A DNA stretch of 59,962 nt from Muribaculaceae bacterium (GCA_022509145.1 JAFLTX010000003.1:1-59962); one strand, 5' to 3'. Numbered from the stretch's first letter, positions 35,303 to 44,597 are shown. The notes: generated from the letters alone by a model not told the origin. Numbers and translations: made by a program.

Positions 35303-36795
35303 TGAAGGCAAAATTAGACACTCAAAAAGAAATTTTATTCGGTTCCTCTGATCCGAATATATCTCGATTGTTGAGTCAAAAGGAGAAAAACGGGGAACTC
35401 AAAAAAATTGCTCCTCGCATTTATACTACCAACCTAAAAGACAATCCGGAAAACATAGTGCGGCGTAATTTAATCGACATACTTAATTATCGTTATCCCA
35501 AGGCAATCATAAGCCATCGGAGTGCAAAAGAAATGAGACCAACTCCGACCGGTGATTTTTTCCTCACAAACTCAACTTCTCGAAGAGTAACTGACCTTCC
35601 GGGTATAAAACTCAATTTCGTTAAAGGGCCGAAAGCCATTGCTTCAGACATACCCTTTATGGGAATATATATATCTGGAGAATATCGATACATGCTTGAG
35701 AACATGCAGCTATCAAGAAAGACTGGGAGTGAATCCCGCGTATTGCCTATCGAAACTGTTGAAAATAAACTCGAACAAATTCTTTTGACTGGCGGTGAAG
35801 ACCGACTTAACCAATATAGAGACGAATTAAGGAAAGCAGCGGAAGAATTGGGAATGCAACCGGAATTCGTAAAAATCAACAATTTGATTTCGGCACTCCT
35901 TTCCACTCATGAAGCAAGCGTCTTATCTACCGACTCAGCCAAGGCTCTTGCTGCAGGCAATCCATTTGACCCTAAACGACTTGAGTTGTTTGAAATTCTT
36001 TACGACGCTCTTAAAGATCGATATTTCATTGTTCGAAATAACAGAAATATAGAGGAGGAATCTTTCAGGCTTTTTTCATTCTTTGAAAGCTACTTTTCAA
36101 ATTATATTGAAGGTACTGAATTCGATATAGCTGAGGCAAAAGCTATAGTGGATTCCGGAATACCTATTCCAAGGAGAGACGAGGACTCACACGATATTCT
36201 GGGCACCTTCAAAATTCTGTCAAACCGTTCGGAAATGATGCGGACTCCCACATCACCGGATAAGCTTTTCTCCATCCTTAGCCACAGGCATTCCATTCTT
36301 TTGGAAGGGCGACCGCATTTATCCCCTGGAATATTTAAAATGAAGAACAATCGTGCAGGTCAGACTGAATTTGTAGATTATAAACTTGTAAAAGGAACCC
36401 TCTCACAAGGATTTAAATACTATTCTGCGCTTACCGACCCATTTGCTCGTGCCATTTTTATGATGTTCATGATTAGTGAAGTGCATCCGTTCAATGACGG
36501 CAATGGTCGAATAGCTCGTATAATGATGAATGCTGAACTCGTTAAAGCAGGCCAATCAAGAATTATAGTGCCGACCGTTTTCCGTGAAGACTATCTCCTT
36601 GCCCTGCGCAAACTGACTCGTCAGAAAGATCCTTCGGCTTATATCAATGTAATGACCAAGCTTCATCAGTTTAGCGAAAATCTTTATGGTAATGATTTTG
36701 CTGAATTAAAAAATTATCTTGGAGCTTGCAATGCGTATGAAGAGCCATCTCAGGCCAAACTCAAAATCATTGACCGCTCCTTTACAGATATATAA
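35302..36795 (+). CDS. AbiEi-like winged-helix domain fused to a Fic domain
   Basis: A 497-residue protein. The first part (about 1-190) resembles the AbiEi family of antitoxin-type winged helices (SRLLSQKEKNGELKKIAPRIY, then NIVRRNLIDILNYRYP and AIISHRSA). The C-terminal half is a Fic domain with a complete catalytic motif HPFNDGNGRIAR at 395-406. The preceding SNYIEG (266-271) fits the inhibitory motif [S/T]xxxEG, so activity is probably self-restrained. Fic enzymes usually transfer AMP to a protein. The fusion puts a DNA-binding regulator and an enzyme on one chain, so it may act as an autoregulated toxin or stress switch. Codon use is AT-rich. No partner gene is adjacent. Confidence 0.85.
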   Translation: MKAKLDTQKEILFGSSDPNISRLLSQKEKNGELKKIAPRIYTTNLKDNPENIVRRNLIDILNYRYPKAIISHRSAKEMRPTPTGDFFLTNSTSRRVTDLPGIKLNFVKGPKAIASDIPFMGIYISGEYRYMLENMQLSRKTGSESRVLPIETVENKLEQILLTGGEDRLNQYRDELRKAAEELGMQPEFVKINNLISALLSTHEASVLSTDSAKALAAGNPFDPKRLELFEILYDALKDRYFIVRNNRNIEEESFRLFSFFESYFSNYIEGTEFDIAEAKAIVDSGIPIPRRDEDSHDILGTFKILSNRSEMMRTPTSPDKLFSILSHRHSILLEGRPHLSPGIFKMKNNRAGQTEFVDYKLVKGTLSQGFKYYSALTDPFARAIFMMFMISEVHPFNDGNGRIARIMMNAELVKAGQSRIIVPTVFREDYLLALRKLTRQKDPSAYINVMTKLHQFSENLYGNDFAELKNYLGACNAYEEPSQAKLKIIDRSFTDI

Positions 36796-36871
36796 TTAAT
36801 AAGAAGGAAGCCGATGGCTTTGCCGGTAAAGCGGATTTCCCATAGCTTCCAACCAAGTGTTGCGATAAATT

Positions 36872-36905
36872 AAGCGCCCCCAAATTGTCTCGGGAGCGCT
36901 TTCTT
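36872..36905. terminator. Terminator between fic and the beta-barrel gene
   Basis: AAGCGCCCCC (36872-36881) and GGGAGCGCTT (36892-36901) pair with one mismatch, and TTCTT follows. It sits between convergent genes and may serve both. Confidence 0.65.
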
Positions 36906-36911
36906 AAATTT

Positions 36912-37805
36912 TCAGAACCTTACATTTATTCCTAAGTGGAGTGAGAATGGGTTTAGTCGGCTTTTCGTTACATAGTCACTGAGCGCCTTCACCTGCTGCC
37001 CCTCCGCTACCGTGTAAGTCACCGGTGCCGATTCAGCATTGATTTCAGACAATTTATCAGTATCATAACGCCCGGTGAAGACGTCGGTCAGGCCGGCGTT
37101 GTATCTGATTCCTAAATCTATAGAAACCGGACCCGCCACATAGAATTCCAAGCCGGCGCCTGCCATGAAAGAAGCGGAGAACCCCTTGATTTCTGATTTA
37201 CCCGTTTCTGCTTCGTCAAGATAAGTCTCTCCGAAATCATTCAGATAGTCTGCCTTGATCACCAATTGATCATATTCTTGATACACGCCATAGCTGTTTG
37301 CAATGCCGGTAGTAGAGCCTTCTTTCCCGCTGCATTTAAACCCGAGTCCGAACCCTAAATCTGCATGTACTCCGAGCCATTTCGTTGCTCTGAATTGGTA
37401 TTGCAGATAAATTGGAATCTTAAAATACCCGAGGTTTATCTTCTGGTTTACGTCATTCAGTGTCGTGTAGCGCTGATAGGGATTTCCATCTACATCGGCT
37501 GAAGCTGGTGCGGCATAATTATAACTTAGCTCAGCGACGTCAAAAGAAACGGAAGTTGCGCTGTACCCCACGCCGATATTGGCCTCGAGAGAATTGGCCC
37601 CTTGTTTCCAAAATGTATAGCCAAAGTCTACTCCGAATGAATTGGCTGAAGATTTGGAACTCATTCCCGGTAGAGCCGTGGTCAAAGAGAAAGCGTTGCC
37701 AAGCCCGATATCACCGTAAGCTTTTACCACAAGATTTTGAGCTGTTGCCTGCGATGCGAAAGCACCGCAAGCAACGATAATGAACGAATATTTTATCTTT
37801 TTCAT
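36912..37805 (-). CDS. Outer-membrane beta-barrel protein
   Basis: A 297-residue protein with a signal peptide (KKIKYSFIIVACGAFASQATAQ). Alternating strands rich in Gly, Tyr and Phe follow (LVVKAYGDIGLGNAFSL, SIDLGIRYNAGLTDVF), and it ends in an aromatic barrel signal (FSLHLGINVRF). The family is the PorT/OMP-b-barrel type; function is unknown. It starts two bases after the stop of the LRR/Ig protein, so the two are likely coexpressed and both envelope-located. Confidence 0.8.
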   Translation of the reverse strand: MKKIKYSFIIVACGAFASQATAQNLVVKAYGDIGLGNAFSLTTALPGMSSKSSANSFGVDFGYTFWKQGANSLEANIGVGYSATSVSFDVAELSYNYAAPASADVDGNPYQRYTTLNDVNQKINLGYFKIPIYLQYQFRATKWLGVHADLGFGLGFKCSGKEGSTTGIANSYGVYQEYDQLVIKADYLNDFGETYLDEAETGKSEIKGFSASFMAGAGLEFYVAGPVSIDLGIRYNAGLTDVFTGRYDTDKLSEINAESAPVTYTVAEGQQVKALSDYVTKSRLNPFSLHLGINVRF

Positions 37806-37807
37806 TG

Positions 37808-40786
37808 TTATTTGATTATTTTGTATGAGGAGTTGGTAGTTTTAATTATATAGATTCCGGATTCCAACACGTCAATATCCCTTCCCATGTATTGGCCATC
37901 TTTGTTATAAATCCCCACGATATGCTCTCCGCTTCTCGATCTGTTGCCGATGAAATCCAAGGGATTGAAATCATCGTCGACGCTTCCGTCAAGATGGCGA
38001 CGGGAGCTGACGTGCATCTTTCCTTCATCATCAATATAATAGGCGAACACCCAGAAGTCGTTGGCGCTCTTCCAATAGATGTTTTCCGTAGTGAAGGTAT
38101 AACGCCAGGGCGTATCTCCGAGAGTGACGTCACCTTCGGCAGCATTTGAATATCCAAATACGTAATGATAGCCATCGGCTTCAAGCACATTGTCGCTCTT
38201 CTCCATCATCACCACGAATGTATGGCTCGCGCCGTCGCCCTTGCGCAGAAGTTGAGTCGGAGTATCAGCCGGCGATACGACTGGGTCGGGATCGGGACCG
38301 GGAGTAGGTTCATCCGGAGTCACAACGGTCACTTCGCAGGTTGCCTTTACTTCCTTCCCATTCACAGTGGCTGAGGCAGTGATAGTGGCCTCGCCGAGGG
38401 CAATGGCAGTCACTAACCCTGCATCTGTAACCGAGACAGTCTTGTCGTCTGAAGATGTCCAGTTGATCACTTCCGGCAAAACGTAACCTTCCATTGCTTT
38501 TGGAACGAACTGATAGGTGTCGCCAATATAGAGGCTGATTCCTTCCTTACCTCCCATTACAGATTCATCAAACTCAAACTCGAAGTCCTCGTCTATGGGA
38601 GCGGTGACTGTCACTGTGCTTGTGGCGCTCAGTCCGCTGCCGTCAAGAGCCGTTGCGGTGATGATTGTCTGCCCCTGACCAAGAGGCGTTACTAAACCAG
38701 TATTTGAAACGGTAGCTACAGACGGCTGACTGCTTGACCAATCAAACTCTGTCATTGTGGCCCCGTCCGGAGTCACGATGGCTTTTAACTGAACTGACTG
38801 CGCGTTCTGCGCAAGAGTAAGTTCGGCCGGATCGAGGTGAACACTCTTCATCGTTACTTCTGCAACGACGTTCACTTTGCCAGAGAAAAGTTCCACTCCG
38901 TTGAGAGTTACAATATAACTGGTATTGCCTATCGATACCCCGGTAAAGGTTGCCGAAAGAGTGTTTGGTGACGGGTTAAGGGTTACAAACATTTCTCCTC
39001 CTTGCGCCAGAGACCAAGTCAAGGTCGGAGCTTCGGAGATTCCTTCCGGCAGTTCGATATTTATTGTTATGGAACGGTTCACGTGAACCATAACGTCCTT
39101 TCCGTCAACGAAGCCATTGTCTCCATCTTCTCCCGAGTCGTCGCCTGTCCCTGCACCTGGCTTGACTGTGATGTCACCACCATCTTTGACAGTAACGATA
39201 CAGCTTGCAGATACATTGTCGACGGTCGCTGTTATGGTTGCCACTCCTGCTGCAAGAGCTGTTACTTTCCCTGACTGATTGACAGAAACAATAGATTTCC
39301 CGGCCTCATCAACCGACCACTCAATGATAGCAGAACTATATTGTGGGACAATGTCCACTTCTAATGTTTCCTCTTGACCGATTAATAAGTTTAAATTCGA
39401 TTTGTTTAAGGAGATTTCAGATATTTCTATAGGGTTGATATTTGAAAAACGACGCCAATAATAATTAGATTTATAAAGATCAATAGATTCTTTTGGTACA
39501 AATAAATCTTTTTGATATAAGTCATAAAAAGTACCTAAAGATATATAGGGTGGAGAAGCCGATAAAGATATTACATTCTTGAAATTTACACTGTAATCGA
39601 ATGTATTACTTTGCATACTCTGTACTTTTTCCCCTAAAATTAAAGATCCGGTGAAACCCGAACAATCATAAAAAGCACGCTCTCCGATTGATTCAACATT
39701 GTTGCCGATTATAAGTGAACCCGTAAAGCCGGAACAACCGTAGAAAGCAGAAGTTCTAATTGAAGTAACCGATTCAGGAATGGTCAACGAGCCGGTAAAG
39801 CCGGAACAGTCTCTGAAAGCACGCTCCCCGATTGAAGTAACTGAATTTGGAATGGTCAGCGTGCCGGTAAAGCCGGAACAGCCATCGAAAGCAGACTCTC
39901 CAATTGTATGTACAGAATTTGGAATTGTCAGCGAACCGGTAAAGCCTTTACAGCCATAAAAAGTATTCTCTTCGATTTCTTGTACTGAATTAGGAATAGT
40001 AAGAGAGCCGGTAAAACCGCAGTCATAGAAAGCAGCCTGTCCGATTGACTCAACATTCTTTCCAAGAGTAAGCGAGCCATTAAAGCCGGTGCATCCAAAA
40101 AAAGCCCAGTTTCCAATATCTTGGGCATCTATAGTCAGGGAACCCGTAAAGCCTGAACAATCCTCAAAAGCTCTTTCCCCGATTGTTTGGATATTATCTC
40201 CGATAGTTAGGGAACCATTAAAGCCGGTGCATTCACGGAAAGCCGATTTCCCGATCGTCCGGAGATTATTGTCCAAATTCAGAGAGCCGTTTAAAGCGTA
40301 CAATCGATAGAAAGCTGAGTCACCTATTTCTTCAATATTGTTACCGATAGTGAGCGAGCCGTTCAAACCGGTGCATCTAACGAAAGCGGAGTTGCCGATT
40401 CTCGTAACATTATCTCCTATTACTAAAGAACCTGTAATTTGATTGCAACCATAGAATGCCCATTTCCCAATCGAAATTAGAGTATTGGGTAAACTTAACG
40501 GACCTGTAATTGAATTGTAACTAAAGGAAAAATCGCCAATTTCTACTACAGTATATTCTCGATCTTCATAATATACCTTTTCTGGCAATATCAGCTCGCC
40601 TTTGATATTATTACCCCACGCTACACTAAATCCAACAGATGTAGGGGTATATGAACCTGCTTTGGTGCGACAGGTTCTCTCTGCTTCGCTTATAACCGTA
40701 TAGTTTACTCCATAAAAGGTAAAATCTTGGCAATAAGCAGCTATTTGAACAGAAAGTAAGAGTAAAAGTAAAAGTTTGTTTCTCAT
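37808..40786 (-). CDS. BspA-like leucine-rich-repeat protein with three BIG2 domains
   Basis: A 992-residue secreted or surface protein. Signal peptide 1-19. A long LRR_5 region (about 60-420) consists of near-identical 24-residue units of the type 'GFTGSLTIPNSVTSIGERAFRDC'-like, visible in DNA as 72-base repeats. Three Ig-like BIG2 domains follow (ISLNKSNLNLLIGQEETLEV; VHLDPAELTLAQNAQSVQL; ISLYIGDTYQFVPK), then a proline-rich linker (TPGPDPDPV). The C-terminus has a sorting-type tail (VGIYNKDGQYMGRDIDVLES, IYIIKT). Such proteins bind host or partner surfaces; the ligand is unknown. Confidence 0.88.
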   Translation of the reverse strand: MRNKLLLLLLLSVQIAAYCQDFTFYGVNYTVISEAERTCRTKAGSYTPTSVGFSVAWGNNIKGELILPEKVYYEDREYTVVEIGDFSFSYNSITGPLSLPNTLISIGKWAFYGCNQITGSLVIGDNVTRIGNSAFVRCTGLNGSLTIGNNIEEIGDSAFYRLYALNGSLNLDNNLRTIGKSAFRECTGFNGSLTIGDNIQTIGERAFEDCSGFTGSLTIDAQDIGNWAFFGCTGFNGSLTLGKNVESIGQAAFYDCGFTGSLTIPNSVQEIEENTFYGCKGFTGSLTIPNSVHTIGESAFDGCSGFTGTLTIPNSVTSIGERAFRDCSGFTGSLTIPESVTSIRTSAFYGCSGFTGSLIIGNNVESIGERAFYDCSGFTGSLILGEKVQSMQSNTFDYSVNFKNVISLSASPPYISLGTFYDLYQKDLFVPKESIDLYKSNYYWRRFSNINPIEISEISLNKSNLNLLIGQEETLEVDIVPQYSSAIIEWSVDEAGKSIVSVNQSGKVTALAAGVATITATVDNVSASCIVTVKDGGDITVKPGAGTGDDSGEDGDNGFVDGKDVMVHVNRSITINIELPEGISEAPTLTWSLAQGGEMFVTLNPSPNTLSATFTGVSIGNTSYIVTLNGVELFSGKVNVVAEVTMKSVHLDPAELTLAQNAQSVQLKAIVTPDGATMTEFDWSSSQPSVATVSNTGLVTPLGQGQTIITATALDGSGLSATSTVTVTAPIDEDFEFEFDESVMGGKEGISLYIGDTYQFVPKAMEGYVLPEVINWTSSDDKTVSVTDAGLVTAIALGEATITASATVNGKEVKATCEVTVVTPDEPTPGPDPDPVVSPADTPTQLLRKGDGASHTFVVMMEKSDNVLEADGYHYVFGYSNAAEGDVTLGDTPWRYTFTTENIYWKSANDFWVFAYYIDDEGKMHVSSRRHLDGSVDDDFNPLDFIGNRSRSGEHIVGIYNKDGQYMGRDIDVLESGIYIIKTTNSSYKIIK
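39630..40450 (-). repeat. 72-base coding repeats of the LRR region
   Basis: The DNA of the LRR region repeats with a period of 72 bases (24 codons); for example GCCGGTAAAGCCGG recurs at 39791 and 39863. Roughly ten units are recognisable, with several nearly identical in the first half. This favours slippage or recombination that changes the repeat number. Confidence 0.8.
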
Positions 40787-40908
40787 ATAATATCAGTTTT
40801 TCAATTTTATTAACTTAATAATTAAATTAATATGGAATTGGCGTCTTTCATGATTTCAAACAAATTTCTATAGACACCACAGAAAGATTATTTGAAAATA
40901 TCTTGAAG

Positions 40909-42186
40909 TTAATAGATTTCAATTATTTGTGTTAACTTGGTGTCTGCATCTTCGGTTACCTCAAAAACACGTCTTTTATCGTAATACAACCAGACTCTTA
41001 TACCCGGGAAGGGATGACCATAGCTGTTTGTTAGTCCGAACGAATAAAAATAGTTGGGCACTTTCGGAAATTCCTCTGTCAAGTCTGTGCTGAAATTGTG
41101 TTTCGAGCCATGGTGAGGCACCTGAATTAAACCTAAATTTTCTGCTAACCCTTTTAGTTCTTTGAAGAGAAATCTACAAGTGGTTTCAGAGCCAATAATC
41201 TTGTTGAGGTTTATGTCTCCTGTATATAAAGCCGCAACCAATTTATCCCTTCTAACCTTGTGCCAATTCGATTGGCTTAAATCCCGCTCTTTCGTTATTG
41301 ACTTAACAAAGCAATCTGAATTGCGTCCGGAAACATTATCATTTACTGGACCGGAATAGACAATCAAAGAAGAGTCGTTACGATTGGAAAGTGTTTCCGA
41401 GTTTTCTTTGATATATACGTCATAAACCGGTTTCAATCTTCCCTTAATCTCAACCCAATCCGCAAATAGATTATCTGACTCCTTCTCCGAATATTCTTTA
41501 CCATAAATCTTTATCAAATCCTTAAGCGAATTAAATAATGCCGGATCTGTAATTTGGAGAAATTTTTCAAACCCTTCGTATTCAGAATCATCGCAAATAT
41601 TGAAAGGTATATAACACCATTTTGGAATTAAACCGACTCCGAGCGGAGTGCCACTCCTGATTACTTCCAGCTCCTTTTTCCCATTATTATCAACAACTTT
41701 AATTGGCCGGTTTTCATTGTTATTTTGTGGCTCGTTGGGGGAAAGGGGCCGGGAGCGATTATCCGCAGGATTCACTCTATCTATTTCGATTATTTTCTCT
41801 ATATTATAGTTCTGTTTAAAGGCTCGGATATTGAAAAGGTCTACCTTGCAATTAAGGAAAACAATTATTTTTTGTGCAGGCGAAAGCAGTGGCATTACAC
41901 AGCATTTTATCCGTTTAACCCTCTTGCTGAGATAATCAATGCCATTAATATGGTCCTCATCGAAATGGCTTATAAAGAGAATATCAACCTTAGAGGTGAC
42001 AGGAAAAGCATAATCTATTTTTTTATGAAGCAAATTCCGGTTAAAAGAACCACAATCATATACTACGTTATATAATACAGAATCTTTAAAATCCGCCTGA
42101 TTATATAAAAGTTGTTCGGTATAAAATGCTCCTTGACCTACAGGGTGAAGGGTGCGTTGCATCAAAACTTCGGGCCTCTTAATCAT
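40909..42186 (-). CDS. ComEC-like metallo-beta-lactamase-fold protein
   Basis: A 425-residue protein if translation starts at ATG 42186 (MIKRPEVLM). Other starts are ATG 42162 (MQRTLHPVGQGAF), 42195, or 42387, which would add 67 Cys- and His-rich residues read through a structured leader. The metal motif HFDEDHINGI has the HxDxDH form of ComEC-type domains. YTGDIN and VPHHGSKHN, both typical of ComEC, occur in the second half. There are no membrane helices, so it is a soluble nuclease- or phosphodiesterase-like protein. Similar domains occur in bacterial conflict systems; here no partner is known. Confidence 0.8.
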   Translation of the reverse strand: MIKRPEVLMQRTLHPVGQGAFYTEQLLYNQADFKDSVLYNVVYDCGSFNRNLLHKKIDYAFPVTSKVDILFISHFDEDHINGIDYLSKRVKRIKCCVMPLLSPAQKIIVFLNCKVDLFNIRAFKQNYNIEKIIEIDRVNPADNRSRPLSPNEPQNNNENRPIKVVDNNGKKELEVIRSGTPLGVGLIPKWCYIPFNICDDSEYEGFEKFLQITDPALFNSLKDLIKIYGKEYSEKESDNLFADWVEIKGRLKPVYDVYIKENSETLSNRNDSSLIVYSGPVNDNVSGRNSDCFVKSITKERDLSQSNWHKVRRDKLVAALYTGDINLNKIIGSETTCRFLFKELKGLAENLGLIQVPHHGSKHNFSTDLTEEFPKVPNYFYSFGLTNSYGHPFPGIRVWLYYDKRRVFEVTEDADTKLTQIIEIY

Positions 42187-42189
42187 AAT

Positions 42190-42400
42190 TCCCATCTTGC
42201 CGTCGGCCTCTCCTCGTTGGCACATAGATACAAAAAGAAAAGCGTGAGAGTCTGTATCTCTACTCGTCTCACAAACTGAGGCCCTGGAATGCCTTTCGGA
42301 ATGAAACGAGCAGTAGAGCCTCACGCAGATATGTGAATATAGCATCTCCTCGCGGAGATACCGGAAGTATTCACATTCGAAAGGCATCCATCACTGCTCC
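42190..42400 (-). other. Highly structured leader or ncRNA upstream of the ComEC-like gene
   Basis: On the minus strand this region folds into long stems. ATGCCTTTCG (42289-42298) pairs with 42378-42387, and AATG (42300-42303) with 42374-42377. ATGTGAATA (42331-42339) pairs with 42368-42376. ATCTCC (42344-42349) pairs with 42354-42359, closing a minus-strand GCGA tetraloop (GNRA type). GCGTGAG (42242-42248) pairs with 42320-42326, and GAGCAGT (42308-42314) with 42393-42399. An open frame across it (67 codons) is Cys- and His-rich and may be spurious. Confidence 0.5.
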
Positions 42401-42522
42401 ATTTGACTCCGATTGAAATTTTCCAGATTTCTATTTTGTCAAATGAGCGATAATAAACGCTTCTTTACCAATATGTCTTGCGGAATGACTGTTGCCAACC
42501 TTGACTTCGGCCAATCCACATT

Positions 42523-42530
42523 GCAAAGTT
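42523..42530 (-). promoter_or_regulatory. -7 element of the structured leader
   Basis: TAACTTTG on the minus strand matches TAnnTTTG. A start here would give a leader of about 330 bases before the ComEC-like ATG. The -33 box is not clear. Confidence 0.45.
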
Positions 42531-42630
42531 AAAAAATAATTCCGAAAAATTAAGGCCACATTCAATAAAAACAGTTTCAAATTGAAAATAGCCGTGCATA
42601 ACGTTCATATTGGGAGGGATGTTGGGGGAT

Positions 42631-42655
42631 TTGCTGGAAAATATATACTTTTGTC
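42631..42655 (+). promoter_or_regulatory. Promoter of the regulator-like gene
   Basis: TACTTTTG (42648-42655) matches the -7 element, 21 bases before the ATG. A TTG lies about 21 bases upstream of it. The 42401-42630 stretch between the two divergent promoters has no other feature I recognise. Confidence 0.45.
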
Positions 42656-42675
42656 GCGGATAAACCGGGAAGCTT

Positions 42676-43236
42676 ATGTTGAATCAGGAAATCATTAAGA
42701 AGATTGAGGAGAAATTCGGGAAGAAATTGCAATACAGCCATGACTGCGAGGCTCTTTCGGAAGCCATTGCAGAAACCGTGGGGGAGCGCATTTCCGTTGC
42801 CACTCTGAAGCGGATGGCCGGGATGGTGTCAAAAAAATGTCAACCTCGCCTCTCAACAATGGATATCATCGCACAATACATCGGATATCCGAATTATCAG
42901 TTGCTGGCGCAGGATATCGACGACGACACTGAAATTTCTGAGTTTGCCTGGGTGGAGGAACTGGAATCCAAGTCTCTGAAAGAGGGGACACAGCTGCAGA
43001 TAACGTATGACCCCGGACGTGTGTTGGTGTTGACTTATCTCGGCAACGACACATTTATCGTCAACGAATCCTACAAGAGCAAACTGCAGCAGGGAGACGT
43101 GGTGACCATAAGCCATTTCACCAAAGGGTTCGAACTGTTGGTGGCTGATGTGGTGCGCAACGGCGAATCGATTGGCTCATACCAAGCCGCAAAAGCAGGC
43201 GGACTCACAAGCATAGAGTTATTCCTGACGGATTGA
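42676..43236 (+). CDS. Putative HTH-like regulator, function unknown
   Basis: A 186-residue protein I do not recognise by name. The N-terminal 75 residues are helical with a pattern resembling a divergent HTH (ISVATLKRMAG, then RLSTMDIIAQYIGYPNYQLL), common in Bacteroidota regulators. The rest is beta-rich (LQITYDPGRVLVLTYLGND, SKLQQGDVVTISHFTKGFELL). No catalytic motif is seen. It stands between the ComEC-like gene and the kinase gene; it could regulate either neighbour. It is convergent with the kinase gene. Confidence 0.6.
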   Translation: MLNQEIIKKIEEKFGKKLQYSHDCEALSEAIAETVGERISVATLKRMAGMVSKKCQPRLSTMDIIAQYIGYPNYQLLAQDIDDDTEISEFAWVEELESKSLKEGTQLQITYDPGRVLVLTYLGNDTFIVNESYKSKLQQGDVVTISHFTKGFELLVADVVRNGESIGSYQAAKAGGLTSIELFLTD

Positions 43237-43283
43237 TTCAAAGGTCTGTGGAGACACTTTATTCCGACCTCCGCTGAGAATCG

Positions 43284-44597
43284 TCAGTCCGGTATTCTGC
43301 CCGAGAGTCGACGCGTGGCTTCTTCCACTTTCTTTGTCAATGAAATAAAAACCGGCGAGTCTGCCACCTTGAGCTGGGCTTCAGTAGGGGAGATGTCGGG
43401 ATAGAGGTTCCTACATATTCCGTAAGAATCGTGAAGCAAGTCGAGATATCTTTCCGTAATTATGGTGACGGATTGACGTTGCTGGGCTTCATCGAGTTCG
43501 CAGTTTTCGTATTGCCGCATAGTATTCTCCACATATTCCAGCAATGGCTTGAAATGCGCCTTCAACTCCCGGTCTAACTTGGCTGATTGTTGAGCCGTTT
43601 TAGAAACTGCCGCCTCTACAGGTGCCGAAGTTTCAGCTGTAGTTTCCGCAGCGGGAATATCTTTTATCTTTCCCGGCACGGAATCAGTGATCACAGGTAT
43701 TGGCTCTGTGGAGACAGACTCGGTTTGCTCATTTCTCAATTTGACAAAAAATCCGATGAAAACTATTGCCAGGCAACCCACGAAGATTAATATCAGCAGG
43801 CGGTAGTATCTGCGGCCTTCATCATTTTTCCGTCCCCGCCTCTCTTCCCGAGCGGACGATGAACCGGCAAGCAAAATTGTCTTTAACTCTTCGGCTGTAA
43901 CGCCGGGCTTTTTGCACTCCTTGCTGAATCTTGCGATTCTCTTCTTTACAGCCGCCGATTTTACCTTTTCGGCAAGGTGCCCGGCTATGAGCCCTAAACC
44001 GGCGAAGTCGATGTCTGTGTTTCGTTTATCCGTTTCCGCGAGTCCGTATTTGATAGCCGAACCCGATGTGTCAGCCAGATGGGAGGTGTAAACTTTGTCA
44101 AGGTCTACCAAGGCCACATTGTTCCCAGCGTATGTAAGCAGAACGTTATCGGATTTGATATCGCAGTGAATCACGCCTTTACGGTGCAGATACTCCAGAA
44201 CTTCAAGCAGCTGTTCAATCACCTTGGCAGCGTTCTTCCCGTCTGCCAGCCATTCATCTTCCGTTGCCAACATCTCGGCGAGTGTGCGGCCGTCGATGTA
44301 ATTCATCACGATGTAATCGCCTTGGAAGTCGATGTAAACGGGGAGAGCCGGATGCGAGAGTCCGACACCAATTTCATACTCCTTCTCAAACGCGGCACGA
44401 TGACGCGCACTGTTTCTATACTTCTCCTTCAGCCTTTTCACAAAGACCTTGCGATGCTTCAGCTCGGTGACGTAAGCGTCGCAAGTGCTTCCCGTCGTAT
44501 TCAGTCTTTTGGCCCGAGAGAAGTCGACGCCAGAGCTGGCCTCACTTGGGTTGAAGTCAGGAGTGAAATCAGAGGAAAAGTTCTCGTTATCGCCCAT
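43284..44597 (-). CDS. Membrane-anchored Hanks-type Ser/Thr kinase, degenerate DFG
   Basis: A 437-residue protein. The cytoplasmic kinase domain (about 28-245) has Lys54 (VFVKRL), Glu73 (helix C) and HCDIKSDN (144-151) with Asp146, Lys148 and Asn151, so the catalytic loop is of the non-RD type (Cys instead of Arg). The DFG motif is DLD (165-167), and the Gly-rich loop is poor. It may be weakly active, use a different mechanism or be a pseudokinase. One membrane helix (about 266-286) leads to a periplasmic tail rich in Thr and Ala, then helices. The start lies inside the WYL gene by 11 bases, so they form an operon. Confidence 0.85.
   Translation of the reverse strand: MGDNENFSSDFTPDFNPSEASSGVDFSRAKRLNTTGSTCDAYVTELKHRKVFVKRLKEKYRNSARHRAAFEKEYEIGVGLSHPALPVYIDFQGDYIVMNYIDGRTLAEMLATEDEWLADGKNAAKVIEQLLEVLEYLHRKGVIHCDIKSDNVLLTYAGNNVALVDLDKVYTSHLADTSGSAIKYGLAETDKRNTDIDFAGLGLIAGHLAEKVKSAAVKKRIARFSKECKKPGVTAEELKTILLAGSSSAREERRGRKNDEGRRYYRLLILIFVGCLAIVFIGFFVKLRNEQTESVSTEPIPVITDSVPGKIKDIPAAETTAETSAPVEAAVSKTAQQSAKLDRELKAHFKPLLEYVENTMRQYENCELDEAQQRQSVTIITERYLDLLHDSYGICRNLYPDISPTEAQLKVADSPVFISLTKKVEEATRRLSGRIPD

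Noticed and set aside
39630-40450. CRISPR or non-coding repeat
   Set aside because: The 72-base period is in frame within the LRR protein and encodes 24-residue repeats.
42289-42387. Group II intron, retron or IS end
   Set aside because: No reverse transcriptase or transposase gene is near; the stems alone do not identify such an element.
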